The notes under the pieces: model-generated
What the model was told of the DNA's origin: nothing
The model's input: only the letters and a program-made list of their open reading frames with translations
Databases searched by the model: none
Position numbers and translations under genes: made by a program
Shown here: positions 1-7,224 of the stretch, one piece after another
Position numbering within the stretch: position 1 is the stretch's first letter
How the letters are laid out: the number at the start of each line of letters is the position of its first letter
DNA from: Neocallimastix lanati (nom. inval.)
Taxonomy: Eukaryota > Neocallimastigomycota > Neocallimastigomycetes > Neocallimastigales > Neocallimastigaceae
Reading direction: 5' to 3'
Assembly (NCBI GenBank): GCA_016946835.1
Contig: JACVTC010000644.1
Span: 1 to 13,826 of the forward strand
DNA length: 13,826 nucleotides

Positions 1-775
1 GTCAATAATCACATGATTGCTGGACTTTCATGTGCAATAATTATAAGTAGAGGTTTTTAAATAATGGTAGTTTAGTAAAATTTATTAATAAAATTATAAT
101 TTTCGTATTACATCTATGATAATTCTAATTCCTAAAATTTAAAAATTATTTATATTTCTAATATAAATAATTTAATCTATTTATAAGAAATAGGCAATAT
201 ATTAATTATATATTCTAATATATAGAACTATATAAATTTTATATGTATTAAAGTATTATTATAATTATAATAATACATATTGAAATAAAATAAAATAATT
301 ATTATCAAAAAGATATAAATTTAATATTTAATAATTATTATTAAATATACAAATATGTTACTACACATATTTGTTTAATATCAGAATTTTTAAAATTTTA
401 TATTATTTTTGGTCACCTATTATTCATAAAATAAAAAAATGAGTCAAAAAGTCAATTATTATAAAAATTTTATTTTATAATATTATAATAATTTGATACA
501 TAAATCAATATTTTTATTTATTTTTCAGCCAATACATTTTCATTTTTTTTGTATAAATAATACTATATTTAATATTGCTACAATAAATAATAATATAATA
601 CTACAAATAGTTATCTTTATTATATTTATTATATTTTGATATAACTCTATTCAAGGAAGTATAAAAATTTGAATTATTACATTAATTTATGTTTGAATAA
701 TAAAAAATATTTTATATTAATTAAGGTTTGAATATTTCATTTTATATCAGTTTGTATAAAATTTTCAATGAATAC

Positions 776-1025
776 ATTTTTTTTTATATATTAGATTAAA
801 ATCTTATTGAATATTAATTGAAAACTATATAATATAATAAGAACATTTATTTTTAATTGATATATATAATTTTATATAGGTATTTTGAAATGTATTAATA
901 CATATAGGAAGAAAAAAAAAAGTAAACCGAATAATCCTTTTTATAAAAAAAAATAAATAAAATCAATTTCTTATTGATATTGTTTTTTGTGTTATATATA
1001 TTAAATTATATTTTATTGATATTTT
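776..1025. repeat. Diverged direct repeat, copy 1 (pair with 1790-2075)
   Basis: The clearest shared block runs from AAGAACA at 839 through a stretch ending ATTTTATATAGG and then TTTGAA. The same order of words returns 1014 bp downstream. Similarity continues with gaps on both sides: an ATGAAT-A-C word upstream, and an A-rich block, AATTTCTTA and a TATATTAAATT-TATTTTAT word downstream. The edges are estimates. No coding sequence lies in or between the copies, so this is an old segmental duplication or the remains of a non-coding element. Confidence 0.5.
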
Positions 1026-1370
1026 TCTTGGTTAATAATATATTAAATTATAATTTTGGGATATGATCTTTTATAATATTTAATTATATTTTTAATATAA
1101 ATGAAAATAAAAACTTTAATTATTAATAAAATATTTTGTTAATAATTACATAAAAATAAATTAATAAATCATAAATTAATCATTTTGATTAATTATCACT
1201 TGATTTATAGTGTGATTTAGTATAACATGATATTATATAATATCCTAAATTCTACACAATACATAAAATTAATGTAAGTATAAAATTTATGATAAATTTT
1301 ATGTTATGTAAATATTTAAATAATATATAAATTTATTAAGTTTTATTTTATTTTAATTATTTTATTTATT

Positions 1371-1400
1371 ATATTTTTATATATTTTTATATATTTTTAT
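1371..1400. repeat. 10-bp tandem repeat, three perfect copies
   Basis: The unit ATATTTTTAT occurs three times without mismatch. It is a small minisatellite of the kind replication slippage makes in A/T-rich DNA. No function is indicated. Confidence 0.8.
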
Positions 1401-1434
1401 ATGTTATAATTAACAATTATATTTATTATAAATC

Positions 1435-1460
1435 GTTTATTATATTAGTTTATTATATTA
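1435..1460. repeat. 13-bp tandem repeat, two perfect copies
   Basis: The unit GTTTATTATATTA is repeated twice head to tail without mismatch. This is a simple local duplication in the A/T desert. Confidence 0.75.
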
Positions 1461-1789
1461 TACTTTTTATAATATTACACTAAATAATAAAATTTTATTA
1501 TTATAAAATAGTTTATAATTAAAGAGTATCACATAAAGAATACTTTTTCTTTATATTTATTTATTACAGTGAAATTACCATAATCATTTATTTTATAATA
1601 TTAAAATAGTTTAATAATATTAACAATATGAAAATATAAAATTAATATTTAAATAAAATAAAATTAATTTATAAAATAAATAATGAAATTAATTATATTT
1701 ATAAAACATAAATTATAAAACTACCCCTAAAAGAGATAAATAAGCCGTGTTATATCAATTTTCTTAATAAAAAAAATAAAAAAATGAAT

Positions 1790-2075
1790 CATACTTTTTT
1801 AATATTAAATTAAAATTCTTAATGAATAGTATTTAATATGATATAATATCACAAGAACAATAATTTTTAATTGAAATATATAATTTTATATAGGAAGTTT
1901 GAAGGTAAGAAATAAAAAGTTATATGTTTATATATAAAATCAAAGAAGAAATACTTTTTAAAAGGAAAAAAAAAATAAGGAAAATCAGTAATTTCTTAAT
2001 TATATTTAATATAAATCGGATATTATTATATTGTTTAATGTATACCTTATATTAAATTGTATTTTATAAATTTAT
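1790..2075. repeat. Diverged direct repeat, copy 2 (pair with 776-1025)
   Basis: This is the second copy of the block described at 776-1025, in the same orientation and offset by 1014 bp at the best-matching word (AAGAACAA at 1853). It shares TTTTTAATTGA-ATATATAATTTTATATAGG (with gaps) followed by a TTTGAA word. The copies have drifted by many substitutions and indels. The edges are approximate. Confidence 0.5.
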
Positions 2076-2224
2076 TTAAAAAAATATAATCATTTTTTTC
2101 ATCATCAATTCATTAATTTATTTATTATAAATGATTTATGTATATAAAACATATTATATAATGAATATAAATTTTATTCTGTATACTATAAATGTATTGT
2201 TATTATTTAATGTTTTTCAATTTC

Positions 2225-2427
2225 AAATTATTATAATAAATCGAACCAAGCACTCTGAGAAAAAGCGTGTTAGAAAATTCAGTATTAATAAGCATGACAG
2301 AGCACCAATACTGAATACTCAGTAAGGCTATCTAGCAGGGACATTTCTGCCTCTATGGAAGTGTTGCGACAACCTCAATATTCCTGAAAGGGCGGTACAC
2401 ACAGGAAATAAAAAAATTATTATAATA
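2225..2427 (+). mobile_element. SINE-like or retrocopied-RNA insertion, 175 bp, with 14-bp target-site duplication
   Basis: The segment 2239-2413 has 68 G or C in the 160 bases I counted (about 42%), inside DNA close to 90% A+T. The perfect 14-bp direct repeat AAATTATTATAATA lies exactly at both edges (2225-2238 and 2414-2427), and the right edge is preceded by an A-rich tail (GGAAATAAAA). A direct repeat plus A tail is what LINE-driven insertion of an RNA copy leaves. Internal pairing is possible: ATTCAGTATT (2277-2286) with AATACTGAAT (2307-2316), or TACTGA with TCAGTA within 2309-2324. I see no correctly placed pol III A and B boxes. TCGAACC at 2241 is the reverse complement of a B-box core, but it sits at the edge. 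The parent RNA is not recognised. An old coding fragment is the alternative, since frame 2326-2385 reads as plausible protein. Confidence 0.45.
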
Positions 2428-3450
2428 TGTAATAATGAATTATATTAAATAATAATAAATAATAATATTAATGGTAGAAGTTAGTAATAGGAATTATAGT
2501 AATTGTAGGTAGTATACCAATTATTTTATTTATTTTTTATATAATTTTATATTAAATTTTTAAAATTTGAAGATCATTATAGTAATTTTTAAATAGTTTT
2601 ATTCAATCATATAAAAATTTTTAAATTTTTTTTTAATATTAAAATATTATCTTGTTTTAATTATTTTATTATTATAAAATACCATAAAAAACATTAGTAC
2701 TACTATAGTTATATCTTTCCTACAGTCAATAGTTACAAAAATTATTATTTAATTATTGAAGAATTAATTTAATAGTTATTAAATTTTTCCTAATTAAAAA
2801 TTACTCAATAATTTATAGATTTATTCATTAATAGATTTTAAACCTTAAATAATATTATTTTAGACTTCAATTCATTATATTTAATATATAATATGTTATT
2901 CATCATTTTGTATTATTTTGTATTATTTATATTTTTTATCTTCGTATTATATATTTATATAATAAATTAATTTTATATTAAATTTAGATTAAATATAAAT
3001 TAAATATTGTTTGTAATAATTAAATTTAATGTAATTCAATTATGTTATTATAAATTAATTAAATTATGATGATTAATATATAATTTTATTTAATATCAAT
3101 AAATAAATTAATCTTTTCAATAACAATTCAATAATAAATTTTTTAATTAAAATATTACTATTATAATCTTACATTCATTCTATTACAAAATATTTCAGAA
3201 CAGTAATTTTGAAGTTTATCTTTTGTAAAGTAGTTATTTTTGTATTTAAAAGTCACATATTGTATTATTTTTTTTTTTTTTAAATTTAAACATTAAAATA
3301 TATTTTATATATTTATTGCAAAATATTATATATAAAATCTTACAATTTTCAGTTTCAGTTTAACTTTTCAGTTATAATACTTTTATATCTGTAAAAATTA
3401 TTTTATATAAAATACAGTAATTAAATTAGATTTGATGTCTAACTTAATAT
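2428..3450. other. A/T-rich intergenic DNA upstream of the GH43 gene
   Basis: No gene or RNA family is visible. A T-rich homopolymer run lies near 3270-3281. The heptamer TTCAGTT occurs three times at 3348-3373. Otherwise this is simple A/T sequence. Confidence 0.7.
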
Positions 3451-3451
3451 A

Positions 3452-3588
3452 ATTGAAATCAATTTCAATAAATTCTAGAATTAAATAAAATATTTAAATA
3501 ATTTCAATTGAAGAAAAATAATTTTTTGTATATTTAAATAGTAGATTATAAATTAAAATACAATTAAATTACTAAATACAAATTGAAA
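3452..3588 (+). promoter_or_regulatory. Probable promoter and 5' leader of the GH43 gene
   Basis: Three ordered symmetric words lie just before the start codon. The dyad at 3452-3469 has arms ATTGAAAT and ATTTCAAT with a 2-nt gap. The palindrome AATTCTAGAATT is at 3471-3482, and its core TTCTAGAA has the form of a heat-shock element. Two identical copies of TATTTAAATA (3491-3500 and 3531-3540) are TATA-like, the nearer one 49-58 nt before the ATG. The start context AAAATGG is favourable. That these words act as binding sites is inference from symmetry and position, and such A/T words are common in this genome. Confidence 0.35.
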
Positions 3589-5355
3589 ATGGAAATTTGT
3601 AAAATTTTATCAATTTTTATTGTATATGCACTGGTATCAATTATGGCCAGTGCCAAATCTAGTAACAGCACCAATAATCTTTCTCGAAGAGCTTATTTTG
3701 AAATTGTAGGTGGAAAAGATTATATGATTATGTCACATCTTAGTGGAAAATATATAACAATAGCTAATGATGGAAGTATTCATCAATGGGAAAAACTTAG
3801 CGACACTAAATCTCAAGTATGGCGCTTTGAAAGTGCCGGTAATGGAAGATTCGCTATTCTTTCAGGAAACAACGCCTTAACTGTAGAAAATGGTAATAAT
3901 AAAGATGGTAATAAAATTATTTTATCACAATATCGTAAAACATCCGCTCAACATTTCATTCTTCACAAAACTGATGGTAATTATGATACCTACTATATTA
4001 CTGCTGAATGTTCTGGTAACGCTGCTTTAGATGTTTATGATCAAAGCTCTGATAATGGAGCAAAAATTGATCAGTGGAATTATTGGGGTGGAGATAATCA
4101 AAGATTTTATATTATTCCAATAGATCAAGAGCCAATTGTCTATAACAACAATAATATGCCAAAAGGAGCATATCTTTTTGCTTTCTTCCAAGGTAATGCT
4201 CCAGAAAAGGAACAATTATCTTATGCTCTCAGTATTGATGGTTATAACTTTAGCATTCTTAACAATGGAAGATCGATCTGGAAATCAAACGTAGGTACTG
4301 GTTGTATTCGTGATCCCTTTATTTTAAAGGGTCAAGATGGTTATTATTATATGTTGGCTACTGATATGAGATCGTACAGTGGCTGGGATAGTAATCGTAA
4401 TATTTTAAGTGCGAAGTCAAAAGATTTAATACATTGGAATGATGTCACAAGTATAGAAATTGCTAATAAATATCCTCTTACTCAAGGAGCTGATCGTGCC
4501 TGGGCTCCACAAGCTATCTATGATCATGAAAAGAATTCTTATATGATCTATTTTGCCGTTAGAGTTCCAAACCGTGGTAATAAAACCATTATGTATTATG
4601 CTTTATAGTAAGGACATGAAAAAATTAGATACTGCTCCAGCCCTTTTATTCCAACCAAGAAATGGTAATGAAGCTATTGATTCTGATATTATTTTCCAAA
4701 ATAATAAATACTACATGTATTACAAGGACGAAACTAGAAAAACCATTTGTTTAGCTACTGCTGATCATGCCAGTGGTCCATATCAAGAAATTAAAACAAC
4801 TTTCTGATAATGGTATTGAAGTTGAAGGTTTGTAATATTTATAATATTATTGGAACCAATAAATGGTTAATGATGTCTGATGCCTATGTCAATCAATATT
4901 TCGTTTTACAAGAAACTACCGATCTTGTAAACTTCAGAACTCTTAATCGTAACACTTATGGTTTCAACTTTACTCCACGTCACGGTTATGTCATTCCTAT
5001 TACCATTGCACAATATAACGAAATTCTAAATGCCTATCCATCAGTTGGTGTTAGACCAATCTACGATCCAAACGAGGCATCACAAAACAATGATGCAACC
5101 GAAAATAATGAAGTTAAATATAATTATCCATATTGTAAGACAACTTCTTCTGTTGTCTATACTGATGATTTTGAATGGGGTATTGAGAATGATGATTGGT
5201 GTATTATTAAGGCAAAATCTAAAAATTCATCTTGTCGTTGTTGGGCAGAAAAATTAGGTTATAACTGCTGTACCAGTAAAGAAGTATACTTTGAAGATGA
5301 AGATGGTAAATGGGGTGTTGAAAATGATGATTGGTGTGGTATTTTGCAATGTTAG
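3589..5355 (+). CDS. Secreted cellulosomal GH43 glycosidase with CBM13 and two dockerins (frame broken three times)
   Basis: This encodes a secreted plant cell wall hydrolase that would act outside the cell, docked on the fungal cellulosome. The ATG at 3589 is chosen because a hydrophobic signal peptide (residues 1-22, ending ASA) follows it. If the three breaks are ignored the product is 587 residues. Residues about 40-176 form a ricin-type trefoil (CBM13) with QVW, QHF and QRF repeat marks. Residues about 191-495 are a five-blade GH43 domain: catalytic base Asp242 in RDPFIL, pKa-setting Asp364 in AIDSDIIF, acid Glu412 in IEVEG, then PRHG. An Asn/Glu-rich linker follows, then two tandem Cys-rich fungal dockerins (about 512-540 and 548-587) with WGIEN-DDWC and WGVEN-DDWCGI. 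GH43 members are arabinofuranosidases, arabinanases or beta-xylosidases; the exact substrate is not decidable here. All catalytic residues are intact. As written, translation stops at 4606 after 339 residues, without Asp364, Glu412 or dockerins. Either a recent pseudogene or assembly errors. Confidence 0.9.
4602..4831 (+). other. Cluster of three +1 frame breaks in the GH43 gene, each at a TTT run
   Basis: The protein continues from frame to frame without loss of family residues. The first switch is at TTT 4602-4604 (family-like ...MYYA then YSKDMKKL), just before the stop TAG at 4606. The second is at TTT 4801-4803, just before TGA at 4805 (KTT then SDNGIEVEG). The third is at TTT 4829-4831, just before TAA at 4833 (VEG then NIYNIIG). 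Each is explained by one extra T, and the three together restore the original phase. There is no sign of introns. The 1014 bp before and 520 bp after are clean. Confidence 0.8.
5125..5352 (+). other. Tandem fungal dockerin pair of the GH43 protein
   Basis: The first module (about 5125-5205) has Cys515 near its start and WCII at its end. It is the short form without the CW-EKLGY-CC segment. The second (about 5233-5352) has CRCWAEKLGYNCC, an acidic patch EDEDGKW and WCGI, and ends in Cys at the last codon. In anaerobic fungi such modules bind scaffoldin and so place the enzyme in the cellulosome. They are unrelated to bacterial dockerins and look like CBM10. They lie downstream of all three frame breaks, in an undamaged frame. 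Confidence 0.88.
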
Positions 5356-5438
5356 AAATATATAAAATTAATAATAATATAAAAATATTAATTTTATGTT
5401 TTTATAAAAAAAAAAAAAATGTAATTATTATCTGTTCC

Positions 5439-5471
<33 letters not shown>

Positions 5472-5582
5472 AAAGAAGTATAAAATATCTTAATTCTTTT
5501 TTTTTTTTTTTGATATTTTTTTTTTTTTTTTTTGATATTTTTTTTTTGATATTTTTTTTTTTAAAAAAAGTTAAATGAAATT
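5356..5582. repeat. 3' flank with A14, A29 and a T-run/GATA triplet
   Basis: After the TAG the likely 3' untranslated region runs into A14 (5406-5419) and A29 (5439-5467). Then come four T runs of 15, 18, 10 and 11, each separated by GATA: T15 at 5497, GATA 5512, T18, GATA 5534, T10, GATA 5548, T11, and finally A7. Long A then long T could fold back on itself. No canonical AATAAA is seen close to the stop, so the polyadenylation site is not placed. Confidence 0.8.
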
Positions 5583-5830
5583 GTAATTATTATTATCAGC
5601 TTTAAAATATATTTATATATTATATTTCTTTTTTCCAAAAGAATTATGAAAAATTAATAATGTACTAATAAATGAAAATAAAATAAAAAAAAAAATTAAT
5701 AAAAATTAATTAAATAATCATTTAAATTATTAAATATTATTATGTAATCTTTTTTATTTATATTTATATTTTCTATTTATATCAATGAATTAAATATTAT
5801 TTTTTTTATTTTTTATTATTATTATTTTTT
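5583..5830. other. A/T-rich spacer between homopolymer cluster and satellite
   Basis: Simple A/T sequence with no gene, no motif and no internal repeat of note. Confidence 0.7.
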
Positions 5831-6482
5831 TTATATATATATATATCTTATTTTATTTTATTTTATTTTATTTTATTTTATTAATACTTTACATATTTTA
5901 TACTACTTCACTATTTATTTTATTTTATTTTATTTTATTTATTTTATTCAATTTGTACTTTTCTTATTTTAATATTCTACTATTTATTTTATTTTATTTT
6001 ATTTTATTTTATTTTATTTTATTTTATTTTATTCTATTTTATTTTATTTTATTTTATTTTATTTTATTTTATTTTATTTTATTCAATCTGTACTTAATAT
6101 TCATATTTCAACTATTTATTTTATTTTATTTTATTTTATTCAATCTGTACTTAATATTCATATTTCAACTATTTATTTTATTTTATTTTATTTTATTCAA
6201 TCTGTACTTAATATTCATATTTCAACTATTTATTTTATTTTATTTTATTTTATTTTATTTTATTTATTTTATTTTATTTTATTTTATTTTATTTTATTTT
6301 ATTTTATTTTATTTTATTTTATTTTATTTTATTTTATTTTATTTTATTTTATTTTATTTATTTTATTTTATTTTATTTTATTTTATTTATTTTATTTTAT
6401 TTTATTTTATTTTATTTTATTTTATTTTATTTTATTTTATTTTATTTTATTTTATTTTATTTTATTTTATTTTATTTTATTT
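5831..6482. repeat. (TTTTA)n pentanucleotide satellite with TA run and embedded minisatellite
   Basis: A short (TA)n run at 5831-5846 leads into more than 600 bp built mainly of TTTTA. It is broken by TTTA phase slips (near 6261, 6357 and 6385), by single changes, and by a non-satellite unit of the type ACTATTTA...TTCAAT(C/T)TGTACTT. Because 15 and 57 are multiples of three, one frame (5953-6522) stays open and reads as Phe/Ile/Leu/Tyr repeats. That is a by-product of the repeat and not a gene. Confidence 0.95.
6084..6254. repeat. 57-bp minisatellite, three copies, inside the TTTTA satellite
   Basis: The word CAATCTGTACTTAATATTC starts at 6084, 6141 and 6198, an exact 57-bp period. Each unit also carries ATATTTCAACTATTTA and four or more TTTTA units. 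A diverged ancestor of the unit (CAATTTGTACTTTTC...) is visible at about 5949. This shows a higher-order repeat built from a satellite block plus a unique 36-37 bp insert. Confidence 0.9.
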
Positions 6483-6512
6483 TTGTCCCTTAAAGTTTAA
6501 TGTCTTCAAAAT

Positions 6513-6986
6513 TATAAGCTAAGCATTCTCAATATAAATTCCAAAGGATTTTATGGATTTATTAGGCCAGAACAATATGGATTTCGTAACAGAGAAGAAT
6601 GTATAAATCTTTACACTTCATTAAGAATTATATGCCAGAGACGAAAATTTGATGATAATAATACTTACCTTACCTTTTTGGACCTTAAAAAGGTGTTTGA
6701 GTTTCCATATTTAATGTTTTAATGAAAATTCATCACTTAGGTATTAGAGGTAAGTACAATAAATTTATTGAAAACCTTATACTTATCTTCCAAGGCTTAT
6801 GTAAGGGTTGATGGACAATTATCAGAACCAATTAGTATTAAGAAAGGTGTTCGTCAAGGTTGTCCCCTCTCACCAATTTTATTTAACTTATTTCTAATGA
6901 TATTTTTAATAAATGGGAAAATATGAAATTTCTATTGGTGATAAATTTGTTGTGGAGGTCTCTTTGCAGATGACATTATGCTATGA
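6513..6986 (+). pseudogene. LINE (non-LTR) reverse transcriptase fragment, decayed
   Basis: The fragment keeps the classic order of non-LTR reverse transcriptase motifs. SILNINSK-like sequence is followed by GFIRPEQYGFR (6555-6587), the first palm Asp in FLDLKK (6681-6683), FNVLMKIHHLGIRGK, then YVRVDGQ, GVRQGCPLSPILFNLF (from 6846), and the catalytic box FADD (6963-6974), after which a TGA follows at 6984. Two compensating frame shifts (near 6705 and 6785), a missing YDSV segment after LDLKK and a deletion between GCPLSP and FADD make it non-functional. It starts about 30 bp after the satellite. The endonuclease and the 3' part are absent. Family: L1/jockey-like LINE common in these fungi; the clade is not decidable. 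Confidence 0.85.
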
Positions 6987-7224
6987 GTTCCAACATGATC
7001 TCAGAAAGATTATTATTTTTAGTGCCTTCTGATTTATTATTGTTTATAAAATTAGTATTATTATTTTCCTTAGAAGGAGAACATTCAGATTCTGTATTTG
7101 AATCTTTAGTATTTGTATTTAAGTTATGATTATTTTGATTATTAAAGTCTTGTTGTGAAATATTAAGATATACTTCTGTAAAAGAATGATCAACACCTAC
7201 TTGTGTAATAAGATGTACAAAGAC
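6976..7224 (-). other. Unassigned Asn/Ser-rich open frame between two retroelement pieces
   Basis: Read on the minus strand, codons from 7224 down to the TAA at 6976-6978 stay open for 82 codons, unusual in DNA this rich in A+T. The product starts VFVHLITQVGVDHSFTEVYL and becomes Asn-, Thr- and Ser-rich. A TAA at 7225-7227 and a TAG at 7270-7272 interrupt the same frame upstream, where QSFQQSIFNNFTNQ can be read. There is no start codon near the left edge. It fills the gap between the LINE piece and the Ty3 piece almost exactly. It could be the end of a captured host or gag-like gene. No family is recognised. Confidence 0.35.

Larger units (their letters stand above)
1..2224. other. A/T-rich intergenic desert, no gene seen
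   Basis: This stretch is made almost only of A and T, with stops scattered through all frames, and I find no protein motif or RNA family in it. Near the left end a 7-bp inverted repeat (CACATGA at 10-16, TCATGTG at 28-34) brackets an 11-nt loop. Two diverged direct repeats and two small tandem repeats are listed separately. Base composition fits the non-coding DNA of anaerobic gut fungi. Confidence 0.75.

Noticed and set aside
2131-2325. Open frame of 64 codons on the plus strand
   Set aside because: It begins in pure A/T desert and runs across the left target duplication into the GC-rich insertion, so it joins two unrelated sequences.
2239-2413. tRNA, 5S rRNA or spliceosomal RNA gene
   Set aside because: No cloverleaf, no correctly placed A and B boxes and no recognisable snRNA core. 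The B-box-like word is at the edge and reversed.
4027-4215. Minus-strand open frame under the GH43 gene
   Set aside because: It is a shadow of the GH43 coding sequence and has no motif of its own.
4600-4835. Introns as the explanation of the GH43 frame changes
   Set aside because: The protein is continuous across each break with family-like residues on both sides, so there is no room for an intron.
5030-5257. Plus-strand open frame of 75 codons in another phase over the linker and first dockerin
   Set aside because: It is a shadow. The overlapping phase encodes the Cys-rich dockerin.
5847-6482. CRISPR-like array of repeat and spacer
   Set aside because: The 57-bp units are identical throughout, with no unique spacers, and the surrounding sequence is a pentanucleotide satellite of a eukaryote.
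5953-6522. Long open frame of Phe/Ile/Leu/Tyr repeats
   Set aside because: It is produced by the TTTTA satellite and its 57-bp unit, whose periods keep one frame open. It has no protein signature.
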